Positions 32,639 through 41,526 are shown, counted from the stretch's first letter. The stretch is 64,000 nt of DNA from Curvibacter microcysteis (GCF_028649435.1 NZ_JAQSIN010000001.1), one strand, 5' to 3'. Notes: generated by a model from the sequence alone, not told the origin. Translations and numbers: made by a program.

Positions 32639-34846
32639 ATGTCTTATCTCGTGCTCGCCCGAAAGTACCGCCCCCGCAATTTCACTGAAATGGTGGGGCA
32701 GGAGCACGTCGTGCAAGCCCTGGGCAACGCCTTGCAGACCCAGCGCCTGCACCATGCCTACCTGTTCACGGGGACGCGAGGGGTGGGCAAGACCACGGTT
32801 TCCCGCATCCTGGCCAAGTCGCTCAACTGCGTGGGCGTGGATGGCCAGGGCGGCATCACCAGCAGCCCCTGTGGCGTGTGCCAGGCCTGCAAGGACATCG
32901 ACAGCGGTCGTTTTGTCGACTACACCGAGTTGGATGCCGCCTCCAACCGGGGCGTGGATGAGGTCCAGTCCTTGCTGGAGCAAGCGGTTTACAAACCTGT
33001 GCAAGGGCGCTTCAAGGTCTTCATGATCGATGAGGTGCACATGCTCACCAACACGGCTTTCAACGCGATGTTGAAGACCTTGGAAGAGCCGCCCGAGTAC
33101 CTCAAGTTCGTGCTGGCCACGACCGACCCGCAGAAGGTGCCGGTCACCGTGCTGTCACGCTGCTTGCAGTTCAACCTGCGTCCCATGGCCCCCGAGACCG
33201 TGCTGGAGCACCTGACCCAGGTGTTGGCCAAAGAGTCTGTGCCGGCCGAAGAGGGCGCCTTGCGCCTGCTCTCGCGCGCGGCGCGCGGCTCGATGCGCGA
33301 CGCCTTGTCCTTGACCGACCAGGCCATCGCCTTTGGCAGCGGCCAGTTGCAGGAAGCCGGCGTGCGCCAGATGCTGGGCAGTGTGGACCGCAGCCATGTG
33401 TTCCGGCTGATTGGCGCCTTGGCTGAGAGCGACGGCCGGGTGGTGGTGGAGACCGCCGACACCTTGCGCCTGAATGGCTTGTCGGCCGCCTCCACGCTGG
33501 AAGAGATGACGGCCGTGCTGCAGCGCATGGCCGTGTTCCAAGCGGTGCCCCAGATGGCGGCGGCGGTGGACCCCAGTGACGCTGAAGTGGTCGAAATGGC
33601 CCGCCTGGCGGGCTTGATGCCGCCCGACGAAACCCAGCTGCTCTACAGCATGTGCCTGCATGGCCGTGCCGAGCTGGGCTTGGCGCCGGACGAATACGCC
33701 GCTTTGACCATGGTGTTGCTGCGCTTGCTGGCGTTCAAGACCGCGCACGGCGGGCCCAAAAGCCCCTCTGTGTTGACGACGCCTGCGGGCTTGGCTGAAA
33801 AAAAAACTCTGAATCCTGAGCCGGCGCCGGTTCAGCGCCCGTCGGCTGTCCCCGCAGCGGCCCCCGTGGTGCCGCGAGTGGAGCCCACGCTGCCGACTCA
33901 GGTCGCGTCGGCTCCCGAGCCAGCGCCTCATCAGCCGGTGGCACCAGCCCCGGTAGCCGCCGCCCCGGTGCCGGCACCAGCGCCGACGCCGACGCCCGCA
34001 GCGGTGGCCTCCCAGCCTGGCTGGGCGCCCCTGCCCGAGCCCCTCTCTGACCCTGTTTCTGCGCCCAAGCCCGCGCCTGTTCCAGCGCCTGCGGTGGTGG
34101 CCGAACCCGCCTCCGCCCCAGCGCCCGCCCCGGCGGCTGCCCCCGATGCGGACGATGACCGCTGGGGCGATGTGCTGCCCGAGGCCGCCCCGGAGGTGGA
34201 CGAAGACGACGGCCCCCCCGACTGGGCCCAAGAATGGCCGGATGACGGCTCGGTGGTGTCTGCGCCGGTGGCCGTGCCAGGTCGGGCCTTGCCGGTGCGC
34301 GATCCCCAGTCCCCCGCGCCCCTGGCGGGCGCTGAACGCGCCGGGGCTGACGCCCCCCAATTGCTGGCCGTGCCCGTGCGAGTGCAGCCCGAGCCAGGTG
34401 AGCGCACGGCCCAGCGTTACGACGTCCATGCCGCCTCGCGCATCGACCCCAACTTCACTGACACCGAGGACGGACGCTTTTGGCACGAGGTGGTGCAGCG
34501 CCTGGCGGCGGCCGAGGCCATCACCGCCCTGGTGCGTGAGCTGGCGCTTCAGTCGCAACTGGTGAACCGGGGCGGCGACGTGTGGACGCTGCGCGTGGAG
34601 CGCGATTCCTTGAACCAACCCAACAGCCGTGAACGCTTGCGTCAGGCCTTGCAGCAAGCGGGGCTGGCCCAACAGATCACGGTGGAGATCGGCCCGGTCA
34701 CTGACAGCCCGGCGCGGCGCAACGCGGCGGCGGCCGCAGCGCGGCAGAAGCTGGCTGAGGACGTGATCTTGTCTGACCCCTTTGTGCAGTCCGTCATGCG
34801 GGACTTTGGCGCGAAAATCGTGCCTGGCAGCCTCAAGCCGGCCTGA
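32639..34846 (+). CDS. dnaX: DNA polymerase III subunits tau/gamma
   Basis: A 735-residue clamp-loader ATPase. Domains I-II (about 1-240) carry Walker A (GTRGVGKTT), a zinc module (C77-x-x-C80-x-x-C83 region, PCGVCQACKD), Walker B (VFMIDEVHML) and the SRC motif (LSRCLQF). Domain III follows to about 370. A long Pro/Ala-rich linker (about 390-510), an acidic patch (VDEDDGPPDWAQEW) and a C-terminal tau domain that binds polymerase alpha complete it. An A9 tract at codons 387-390 with a hairpin downstream predicts a short gamma form. ybaB and recR follow, the usual dnaX-ybaB-recR operon. Confidence 0.96.
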   Translation: MSYLVLARKYRPRNFTEMVGQEHVVQALGNALQTQRLHHAYLFTGTRGVGKTTVSRILAKSLNCVGVDGQGGITSSPCGVCQACKDIDSGRFVDYTELDAASNRGVDEVQSLLEQAVYKPVQGRFKVFMIDEVHMLTNTAFNAMLKTLEEPPEYLKFVLATTDPQKVPVTVLSRCLQFNLRPMAPETVLEHLTQVLAKESVPAEEGALRLLSRAARGSMRDALSLTDQAIAFGSGQLQEAGVRQMLGSVDRSHVFRLIGALAESDGRVVVETADTLRLNGLSAASTLEEMTAVLQRMAVFQAVPQMAAAVDPSDAEVVEMARLAGLMPPDETQLLYSMCLHGRAELGLAPDEYAALTMVLLRLLAFKTAHGGPKSPSVLTTPAGLAEKKTLNPEPAPVQRPSAVPAAAPVVPRVEPTLPTQVASAPEPAPHQPVAPAPVAAAPVPAPAPTPTPAAVASQPGWAPLPEPLSDPVSAPKPAPVPAPAVVAEPASAPAPAPAAAPDADDDRWGDVLPEAAPEVDEDDGPPDWAQEWPDDGSVVSAPVAVPGRALPVRDPQSPAPLAGAERAGADAPQLLAVPVRVQPEPGERTAQRYDVHAASRIDPNFTDTEDGRFWHEVVQRLAAAEAITALVRELALQSQLVNRGGDVWTLRVERDSLNQPNSRERLRQALQQAGLAQQITVEIGPVTDSPARRNAAAAAARQKLAEDVILSDPFVQSVMRDFGAKIVPGSLKPA
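33798..33835 (+). promoter_or_regulatory. Programmed frameshift/slippage site in dnaX
   Basis: Nine A residues (33798-33806) cover codons GAA AAA AAA ACT and provide a shift-prone A-AAA-AAA heptamer. Nine bases downstream is an 8-bp GC-rich hairpin (stem 33816-33823 with 33828-33835, GCGC loop, one G-U pair). A -1 shift gives four new codons (Asn-Ser-Glu-Ser) and stops at TGA 33817-33819, yielding 393 residues. A +1 shift gives Leu then stop. Both products end just after domain III, the gamma layout known in E. coli (translational) and Thermus (transcriptional slippage). Confidence 0.75.
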
Positions 34847-34919
34847 ACGCATTCAGCTCGGCTGTCGGTTTCGAACCCATTCAACCTTTTTCTCATCCAT
34901 TCCAAGAAAGACCCCCAAC

Positions 34920-35252
34920 ATGTTCAACAAGGGACAACTCGCCGGCCTCATGAAGCAAGCCCAGGCCATGCAAGACAACCTCAAGAAGGCGCAAGAAGAG
35001 CTGGCGCACATCGAGGTCGAAGGTGAATCGGGTGCCGGCCTGGTCAAGGTGCTGATGACTTGCAAGCACGACGTCAAGCGCGTCACCATCGACCCCAGCC
35101 TGCTGGCCGACGACAAGGACATGCTCGAAGACTTGGTCGCTGCTGCGTTCAACGCCGCGGTGCGCAAGGCCGAAGAAACGTCCGAACAGAAGATGGGCAA
35201 GCTCACCGCGGGCATGCCAGGTCTGCCGGGCGGCATGAAGTTCCCCTTCTGA
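34920..35252 (+). CDS. ybaB: Nucleoid-associated protein YbaB/EbfC family
   Basis: A 110-residue small dimeric DNA-binding protein, starting MFNKGQLAGLMKQAQAMQ with two helical arms around a central beta sheet (ELAHIEVEGESGAGLVKVLM). The tail GMPGLPGGMKFPF is typical of proteobacterial members. It lies between dnaX and recR, the conserved order, and is thought to coat DNA and to work with RecR-linked processes. Only this ATG gives the family N-terminus. Confidence 0.95.
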   Translation: MFNKGQLAGLMKQAQAMQDNLKKAQEELAHIEVEGESGAGLVKVLMTCKHDVKRVTIDPSLLADDKDMLEDLVAAAFNAAVRKAEETSEQKMGKLTAGMPGLPGGMKFPF

Positions 35253-35294
35253 AGCCCTTGAGCCTTCGGGCTGGGCGCCAGGGAGGCGCCGCCA

Positions 35295-35885
35295 ATGTCT
35301 GACACCCACTCGCTGGACGCGCTGATTGCGGCCTTGCGCCGTTTGCCTGGCGTGGGGCAGAAATCGGCGTCGCGCATGGCTTATCACCTGCTGCAAAACG
35401 ACCGCGAAGGCGCTCAGTTGCTGTCGCGCGCCTTGCATGAGGCCAGCGCCAGCATGCGCCACTGCGAGCGCTGCCACACCTTCACGCAGCAGGCGGTGTG
35501 TGCCACCTGCCTGGACCCCAGCCGCGACCTGAGCCGCCTGTGCGTGGTCGAGACGCCTGCCGACCAGGCAGCGCTGGAGCGCACCGCGGCCTACAAAGGC
35601 CTGTACTTCGTGTTGTTGGGCCGCATCAGCCCGCTGGACGGCATTGGCCCCCAGGACATCGGCATTGATTTGCTGTTCAAACGGGCCTGTGATGGCGTGG
35701 TCCAGGAGGTCATCCTGGCCACCAACTTCACAGCCGAAGGCGAGGCCACGGCCCATGTGGTCAGCGAAGGCCTGAAGTCGCGCGGGCTCAAGGTCACGCG
35801 CCTGGCCCGTGGCGTGCCCGTGGGCAGTGAGTTGGAGTACGTGGACCTGGGCACCATTGCCCATGCCCTGGCCGACCGGCGCTGA
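35295..35885 (+). CDS. recR: Recombination mediator RecR
   Basis: A 196-residue protein with an N-terminal helix-hairpin-helix (LRRLPGVGQKSASRMAYHLL), a C4 zinc module (C57, C60, C69, C72), and a Toprim domain (VVETPADQAALERT, then ISPLDGIGPQDIGID). RecR works with RecF and RecO to load RecA on gapped DNA. Length and motif order are normal. It closes the dnaX-ybaB-recR cluster; 142 bases without a gene follow. Confidence 0.96.
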   Translation: MSDTHSLDALIAALRRLPGVGQKSASRMAYHLLQNDREGAQLLSRALHEASASMRHCERCHTFTQQAVCATCLDPSRDLSRLCVVETPADQAALERTAAYKGLYFVLLGRISPLDGIGPQDIGIDLLFKRACDGVVQEVILATNFTAEGEATAHVVSEGLKSRGLKVTRLARGVPVGSELEYVDLGTIAHALADRR

Positions 35886-36027
35886 GGCAACAGCGGCCGT
35901 GGGGCTGCTGCACTCATGATGTAATAGCGACCCCGGCTTCAGGGGCCGCCACTGCATGGCGTGACCCGAGCTGCCTGTTTCGTCTCTTGTCCAATCGCCG
36001 TGTTCCCGCCGGGAACGGTTCACCCCC

Positions 36028-36450
36028 ATGAACACCCTGCATTTCGCTCGTTTCACCGTCGCCTATTGGTGCGTGCTGGTGGCCGCCTTGTTGCCCATTG
36101 TGTGTGCCGGCATCGCCAAGTACGGCATGTTCAACAAGTCGCGCCGAGATGGGGGTTATGACAACCACCACCCCCGCCAATGGTTGGCCCGCCAGACCGA
36201 TTGGCGTGCACGGGCCAACGCGGCCCAGGCCAATGGTTTTGAAGGCTTGCCCTTCTTCATCGGGGCGGTGGTGATCGCGCACCAGTTGGGCGCGGCACAA
36301 ACCTTGCTGGACATCCTGGCCTTTGTTTATGTGTTGCTGCGCCTGCTCTACATCATGATGTACGTCGGTGGCTTGCCGACCGCGCGCAGCGCCGTTTGGG
36401 TGGCCGGCTTGTTGGTGAACATCGCCATCTTGCTGGCGGGCTACCGCTGA
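36028..36450 (+). CDS. MAPEG family membrane protein
   Basis: A 140-residue protein with four predicted helices and the family pattern RANAAQANGFEGLPFFIGAVVIAH (about 61-84), including the conserved Asn-x-x-Glu region. MAPEG proteins include glutathione transferases and eicosanoid enzymes in animals; bacterial members are mostly uncharacterised. It is the first gene after recR on the same strand, but with 142 bases between, so co-transcription is uncertain. Confidence 0.8.
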   Translation: MNTLHFARFTVAYWCVLVAALLPIVCAGIAKYGMFNKSRRDGGYDNHHPRQWLARQTDWRARANAAQANGFEGLPFFIGAVVIAHQLGAAQTLLDILAFVYVLLRLLYIMMYVGGLPTARSAVWVAGLLVNIAILLAGYR

Positions 36451-36586
36451 CGGGCTCACCACCCGCACCAAGCTTGGGCCTTCTGGGCATGGCCTCTTGG
36501 GCCTGTGCGCTGATCGCAGTCAGCGCCGGCCGTTGTATGAATTTCATGAGCCCTTGCATTTCCCACGCAGACAGGATTTTTGTCGG

Positions 36587-37630
36587 ATGAACCCCTTTGT
36601 GCTGAACCGGCGCACCTGGCTCGGTGCCACCTTGGCTGCCGCCACTGTGGCGGCGCCTTTGGTGCGCGCCCAGCCCCGGCTGGAGCCAAGTGCGGTCTCG
36701 ATCGCGGTGGGGGGTAAAGCTGCGTTTTACTACCTGCCGCTGACCATTGCCGAGGCCCTGGGCTTCTTCAGGGCTGAAGGGCTGGACGTGGAGATTCGCG
36801 ACTTTGCGGGCGGGGCCCGCGCCCTGCAGGCGGTGCTCAACGGGCCTTACGATGTCTGTGCAGGTGCTTTTGAGCACACCATCACCTGGCAGGCGCGTCA
36901 GCAAGCGCTCAAGGCCTTTGTGCTGATGGGGCGCGCGCCGCAAGTGGTGGTGGGCGTGTCCCACAAGACCATGCCGCATTACAAGAGCATGGCCGACTTG
37001 CGCGGGCGAAAAATTGGTGTGTCTGCACCAGGCTCTTCCACCAACACCGTGGTCAATGTCTTGTTGGCGCGCGCGGGGTTGCGGCCTGCGGAGGTGTCGT
37101 TTCAAGGCGTCGGGGTGCAGGCCGGGGCTTTGGCCGCGCTGCGCTCTGGCAGTGTGGATGTGATCAGCAACGTGGACCCAGTGATCACCCAGCTGGAGCA
37201 AAAGGGCGAAATCCGCGTGATTGCCGACACCCGTACCCTCAAAGGCGCAGACGATGTTTTTGACGGGCTGATGCCCGCGGCCAGCCTGTATGCCCCCAGC
37301 GACTTCGTCAAGCGCCATCCCCGCACCGTACAGGCCCTGACGAATGCGATCGTGCATGCGCTCAAGTGGCTGCAGACGGCAGGGCCTTCGGACCTGTTGC
37401 AGACCGTGCCGGAGAGCTATCTTTTGGGTGACCGGGCCCTTTACTTGGCCGCTTTTGGCAAGGTGCGTGAGGCCATCTCGCTCGATGGCCTGATTCCTGA
37501 AGAAGGGCCGCGCACGGCCTGGCGCGCCCTGGCCAGCTTTGACCCTGCGCTGCAAGGCCAGCGCATGGACGTGAGCAAGGTCTACACCAATGAATTCGCG
37601 CGCCGCGCTAAGGACCGCTTCAAGGCCTGA
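36587..37630 (+). CDS. ABC-type substrate-binding protein, NitT/TauT (NMT1/SsuA-like) family, orphan
   Basis: A 347-residue periplasmic protein. The signal peptide (MNPFVLNRRTWLGATLAAATVAAPLVRAQ) has a Tat-like RRTWLG motif and ends near residue 28. The mature part shows the NMT1-like pattern YYLPLTIAEALGFFRAEGLDVEI, then GAFEHTITWQAR and GRKIGVSAPGSSTNTVVNVLLA. The family binds nitrate, taurine, sulfonates, thiamine precursors and aromatic acids. No permease or ATPase gene is adjacent, so the partner transporter is elsewhere or the protein has another role. It is convergent with mltD, 23 bases apart. Confidence 0.83.
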   Translation: MNPFVLNRRTWLGATLAAATVAAPLVRAQPRLEPSAVSIAVGGKAAFYYLPLTIAEALGFFRAEGLDVEIRDFAGGARALQAVLNGPYDVCAGAFEHTITWQARQQALKAFVLMGRAPQVVVGVSHKTMPHYKSMADLRGRKIGVSAPGSSTNTVVNVLLARAGLRPAEVSFQGVGVQAGALAALRSGSVDVISNVDPVITQLEQKGEIRVIADTRTLKGADDVFDGLMPAASLYAPSDFVKRHPRTVQALTNAIVHALKWLQTAGPSDLLQTVPESYLLGDRALYLAAFGKVREAISLDGLIPEEGPRTAWRALASFDPALQGQRMDVSKVYTNEFARRAKDRFKA

Positions 37631-37653
37631 GTCCGGGACCCAGGCGTCAGACC

Positions 37654-39228
37654 TCAGTGTTTTTTGCGTGCTGCTGGCGCTGGCGCTGCTGCACGGATGG
37701 GGGGCTGTTTGGCGCTGGCGTGGGCGCTTCGGCCTGCAGGCGCTGCTGCGGCAAGGCTGCGTACCGGCTTGGCCGCACTGGGCTGAGGGCTGCTGGGGGC
37801 ACTGGCACGGGCGGTCATGGGCAGGTACAGCACCACCGATTGGCCTGGCTTGAAGGCCGCGCCTGATTTCACGTCGTTCCAGTCGGCGACTTGGCTGATC
37901 GATACCTTGTAGCGCTGGGCGATGCTGACCACGGTGTCTTTGCGCCCGGACTTGATGGTGGTGCGGCGGGTCACGATCTCAGGGGCCAGGCTGAGCTGGC
38001 CGGTTTCAGCCACGCGACCGGTGACGTCGTTGTCCAGGGCGCCCAGGCGCGTCACGATCAAGGCCGAGCCCGCTTTGATCAACATGCGCGGCGGGATGTT
38101 GTTGATGTTGCGCAGGTCGTACTCGCTCATGCCCACGCGCTGGGCGGCCGATGCCACCGACATGGTGCTGGGGGCCGTCCAGGCGGTCCAACTGGCCAGG
38201 CGCTCGTGGTAGGCCTCCAGGTTGCGTTTGAAGATCGAGGCGTTGTCCCAGGGCAGCAGGATTTGGGGCGTGCCAGCGGCCAGGATCACCGGGCGGTGCA
38301 CGGAAGGGTTCAGCGCCTTGAAGTCAGCCAGGGGCACATCGGCCAGCTTGGCGGCCAGCGCGACGTCGATGTCGCCGGGGATGTCGACCGTCTCGAAGTA
38401 GGGGTGGTTGGGGATGTCGGGCAGCTCGGCACGGAACAGCTCCGGGTTGGCCACGATGTTCTTCACCGCTTGCAGCTTGGGCACGTAGTAGCGGGTCTCG
38501 TTGGGCATGTTGAGGTCCAGGTAGCCCGTGCCCAGGCCCTGCTTCTGGTTGCGCGCAATGGCCTTGCCGACGTTGCCTTCCCCCCAGTTGTAGGCGGCCA
38601 GCGCCAGGTGCCAGTCGCCGAACATGCCATACAGCCTTTGCAGGTAGTCCAGTGCGGCCCGGGTTGAGGCCAACACGTCGCGGCGGTCGTCGCGGAAGAC
38701 GTTTTGCTTGAGGTCGTACGAGGTGCCGGTGGCGGGCATGAATTGCCACATGCCTGCGGCCTTGGCCGAGGACACAGCCTGCGGGTTGAAGGCGCTTTCA
38801 ATGTAGGGCAGCAAGGCCAGTTCGGTGGGCATGCCACGGCGTTCCAATTCTTCGACGATGTGGAACAGGTACTTGCGCGAGCGCTCGGTCATGCGAAAGA
38901 TGTAGTCGGGCCGCGTCGTGTACCACTGCTCCCGGTCACGCACCAAGTCGCTGTTCAGATCGGGCATGGCAAAGCCCATGCGGATGCGTTGCCACAGATC
39001 GGCCGGAGCGGCCATTTGGGCCACCGGGCGCGAGTTCCAGCTGCTGGCCGCGATCGGCTGCAGGCCAGAAGGCGGACTCAGGCTCAGCGACAGGGCCGGC
39101 CGGCTGGTTCCCACGGGGGCGGTGCCTGTGGGGGGCTCGCTGGCGGGGCTGGACGAGGGGGTGGGCGTGCTGGCGCAGCCAGTGAGCCACAGCAGGGCGG
39201 CCAGGCAGGCCGCAGTGAGGAGTTTCAT
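37654..39228 (-). CDS. mltD: Membrane-bound lytic murein transglycosylase D
   Basis: A 524-residue outer-membrane lipoprotein that cleaves peptidoglycan to 1,6-anhydro products. The signal ends at lipobox LTGC (C18). The SLT domain (about 125-270) has catalytic E144 (PYIESAFNPQA) and GMWQFMPATG. Two LysM-like glycan-binding repeats follow (about 335-385 and 400-450). The tail is Ala/Pro/Lys-rich. The ATG at 39228 overlaps the gloB stop by 4 bases (ATGA), so translation is coupled. The mltD-gloB pairing is conserved in E. coli. Confidence 0.92.
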   Translation of the reverse strand: MKLLTAACLAALLWLTGCASTPTPSSSPASEPPTGTAPVGTSRPALSLSLSPPSGLQPIAASSWNSRPVAQMAAPADLWQRIRMGFAMPDLNSDLVRDREQWYTTRPDYIFRMTERSRKYLFHIVEELERRGMPTELALLPYIESAFNPQAVSSAKAAGMWQFMPATGTSYDLKQNVFRDDRRDVLASTRAALDYLQRLYGMFGDWHLALAAYNWGEGNVGKAIARNQKQGLGTGYLDLNMPNETRYYVPKLQAVKNIVANPELFRAELPDIPNHPYFETVDIPGDIDVALAAKLADVPLADFKALNPSVHRPVILAAGTPQILLPWDNASIFKRNLEAYHERLASWTAWTAPSTMSVASAAQRVGMSEYDLRNINNIPPRMLIKAGSALIVTRLGALDNDVTGRVAETGQLSLAPEIVTRRTTIKSGRKDTVVSIAQRYKVSISQVADWNDVKSGAAFKPGQSVVLYLPMTARASAPSSPQPSAAKPVRSLAAAAPAGRSAHASAKQPPIRAAAPAPAARKKH

Positions 39229-40010
39229 TGGAACGTGTTTTTCCATTCACGCAGGCGAGCGAACACATCGATCGCGTCCCCCGCGTGGGTGTCGGCATCG
39301 TGCGCTTGAAGTCCTTGGATGACCGAGGCTTCGCGTGAGCGCAGAAAGGGGTTGATGGCCCGCTCCAGAGCCATGTTGGAGGGCAGGGTGGGCAGGCTTT
39401 GTGCGCGCAGGGCTTCGCAGCGGGCCTGGTAGTCCAAGAGCGCAGCGTTGCCAGGCTCGACCGCGCGGGCAAAGCGCAGGTTGGACAGGGTGTATTCGTG
39501 GGTGCAGCAGACGCGGGTGGTGTCTGGCAGTGCGGCGAGTTGGTCCAGCGAGTGCAGCATCTGGGCTGGCGTGCCCTCAAACAGGCGACCGCAGCCACCG
39601 GAAAACAGCGTGTCGCCGCAAAACAGCAGGGGCTGGCCCAGCACATCGGCACTGTAAAAAGCAATGTGGCCTGCGGTGTGGCCCGGCACATCCAGCACCT
39701 CGAAGTCAAAACCTGCCGCCTGGAGGCGTTGGCCTTGCTGCACCCGCAGCAGGGGCTCGGGCACGCGTTCCAGGGCCGGGCCCCAGACCTGGGCCTGGGT
39801 GGCTTCACGCAGCTGCGCCACGCCGCCGGTGTGGTCGGCGTGGTGGTGGGTGATCAAGATGCCCTCCAAGCGCAGGGCGGGTCGTGCCGCCAGGGCGTCC
39901 AGCACCGGCTGGGCCTGGCCGGGGTCCACCACCAAGGCGCGTTGGCCATCGTGCAACAGCCAGATGTAGTTGTCTGAGAAGGCCGGCAGGGGAATGAGTT
40001 CGATGGTCAT
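39225..40010 (-). CDS. gloB: Hydroxyacylglutathione hydrolase (glyoxalase II)
   Basis: A 261-residue metallo-beta-lactamase-fold thioesterase that hydrolyses S-lactoylglutathione to lactate and glutathione, the last step of methylglyoxal detoxification. The metal motif THHHADH (H55, H57, D59, H60) is followed by a later His (VPGHTAGH) and Asp (FCGDTLF), and by the glutathione-site region CCTHEYTLSNLRFA. It is coupled with mltD and divergent from a yafS-like gene. Confidence 0.95.
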   Translation of the reverse strand: MTIELIPLPAFSDNYIWLLHDGQRALVVDPGQAQPVLDALAARPALRLEGILITHHHADHTGGVAQLREATQAQVWGPALERVPEPLLRVQQGQRLQAAGFDFEVLDVPGHTAGHIAFYSADVLGQPLLFCGDTLFSGGCGRLFEGTPAQMLHSLDQLAALPDTTRVCCTHEYTLSNLRFARAVEPGNAALLDYQARCEALRAQSLPTLPSNMALERAINPFLRSREASVIQGLQAHDADTHAGDAIDVFARLREWKNTFQ

Positions 40011-40206
40011 GGGCGGGGCGGATTATAGGAACTTGGCGGGTCGCAAGGGCCTTGCCAGGCGCTATGCTCGGGGCTGCAGCTGCCGGGGCCTCGGGTTCTT
40101 TTCTGGCGAGAAACACGCCAGAGGGGCCAGCCCTTCAGTTTCGCACTGATTGGCATCCTTGTTGTGGTCCATCCCTTTCTTTCGCCTGCCATCCCACTGC
40201 CTGCCC

Positions 40207-41028
40207 ATGCTGTCGCTGCCTGAATGGTTCCAAACCCCCCCGGGACGCTACCTGCTCGCCTGGGAGCAGGCCCGCATGGACGAAGCCGTGGCCGACCTGT
40301 TTGGTTACTACAGCCTGCAGTTGGGTCTGCCGGAGTTGCAGGCCCTGCGCCGCAACCGCATGCCCCACCCCTGGCTGGCGGTGGATTCGCTGGGTGAGCT
40401 GAAGCGGGTCGGCACCGAGCCTGCGGAAGGGCGGCTGCCCCGCGCCGCCCTGCTGACGGATTACGCGGCCTTGCCGTTTCCGGAAGCCAGTTTGGACCTG
40501 GTGGTGCTGCCGCACACGCTGGAGACATCGCACGACCCGCACACCACCTTGCGCGAGGTGGAGCGGGTCTTGGTGCCCGATGGCCGGGTGGTGATCAGCT
40601 GCTTCAACCCCACCAGCCTGTGGGGCGCGCGCCAGCGACGGGCCCGCTTGTACCAGCGCCTGGGGGGTGGCTCGCTGTATCTGCCGGGCGCCGGGGACTT
40701 TCTGGGCTACCTGCGCTTGCGCGATTGGCTGCGTTTGCTGAGCTTCGAGGTCGAGACGGCCCACTTTGGCTGTTACCGTCCGGCGGTGGACAGCGAGACC
40801 TGGTTGCGCCGCTTTGAATGGATGGATGCGGCTGGCGAGCGCTGGTGGCCTATTTTTGGCGCGGCTTATTTTTTGGTGGCGGTCAAGCGGGTGCGTGGCA
40901 TGCACCTGTTGGGGCCAGCGTGGAAGCAGGCCCGTCGCCCCGTTGGGGTGCCGGTGCCCGTCGTCAACCGCCAACACCGGACCCATCCGGGCCGGGGCGC
41001 CACCCCGTTTGAATCTGAAGGAAATTGA
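40207..41028 (+). CDS. SAM-dependent methyltransferase, YafS-like
   Basis: A 273-residue class I methyltransferase-like protein. The C-terminal half of the SAM fold is clear (LPFPEASLDLVVLPHTLETSHDPHTTLREVERVLVPDGRVVISCFNPTS). The glycine-rich SAM loop is degenerate, as in E. coli YafS. The position between gloB (divergent) and rnhA (3 bases downstream) matches E. coli yafS. The ATG at 40207 (MLSLPEWFQTPPGRYLLAWEQ) is chosen because the extra upstream residues do not look conserved. The substrate is unknown. Confidence 0.82.
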   Translation: MLSLPEWFQTPPGRYLLAWEQARMDEAVADLFGYYSLQLGLPELQALRRNRMPHPWLAVDSLGELKRVGTEPAEGRLPRAALLTDYAALPFPEASLDLVVLPHTLETSHDPHTTLREVERVLVPDGRVVISCFNPTSLWGARQRRARLYQRLGGGSLYLPGAGDFLGYLRLRDWLRLLSFEVETAHFGCYRPAVDSETWLRRFEWMDAAGERWWPIFGAAYFLVAVKRVRGMHLLGPAWKQARRPVGVPVPVVNRQHRTHPGRGATPFESEGN

Positions 41029-41031
41029 GTT

Positions 41032-41481
41032 TTGAATTCTGTTGTGATCTACACCGATGGCGCCTGCAAGGGCAATCCAGGCCCAGGGGGATGGGGCGTG
41101 CTGCTGAAGTCCGGTACGTTTGAGAAAGAGCTCTTCGGCGGCGAGTTGGGCACCACCAACAACCGCATGGAGATGATGGCGGTGATCGAGGCGCTCAGTG
41201 CGCTCAAGCGGCCCTGTCAGGTCACCCTGTTTTTGGACAGCGAATACGTGCGCAAAGGCATCACTGAGTGGATCCACGGCTGGAAGGCCAAGGGGTGGAA
41301 GACGGCGGCCAAGCAGCCGGTCAAAAACGCCGAGCTGTGGCAGCGCTTGGACGCGCTCGTGGCCACGGGCGGGCATCAGATCGAGTGGCGCTGGGTCAAG
41401 GGCCATGCGGGCGACCCAGGCAACGAGCGCGCTGATGCCCTGGCCAACATGGGCGTGGAAAAAGCCCTGGGTCGACGCTGA
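41032..41481 (+). CDS. rnhA: Ribonuclease HI
   Basis: A 149-residue endonuclease that degrades RNA in RNA-DNA hybrids. Metal-binding residues are D9 (YTDGACKGNPGPGGWG), E47 (NNRMEMMA), D69 (LFLDSEYV) and the later Asp in GNERADALAN. The start is TTG at 41032, which restores the normal family N-terminus (MNSVVIYTDG). It is preceded by AAGGAA about nine bases upstream and lies 3 bases after the yafS-like stop. A TTG start implies modest translation. Confidence 0.95.
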   Translation: MNSVVIYTDGACKGNPGPGGWGVLLKSGTFEKELFGGELGTTNNRMEMMAVIEALSALKRPCQVTLFLDSEYVRKGITEWIHGWKAKGWKTAAKQPVKNAELWQRLDALVATGGHQIEWRWVKGHAGDPGNERADALANMGVEKALGRR

Positions 41482-41491
41482 TTTGTGGCGT

Positions 41492-41522
41492 GCTGCGACC
41501 TCTTGGCGCGAGGCTTCGCAGC
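41492..41522. terminator. Hairpin between convergent rnhA and mobA
   Basis: A 7-bp outer stem (GCTGCGA 41492-41498 with TCGCAGC 41516-41522) encloses a second short stem (CCTC/GAGG). It lies between two convergent genes and could stop transcripts from both sides, but there is no T run on either strand, so this is only a candidate. Confidence 0.4.
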
Positions 41523-41526
41523 CGGT

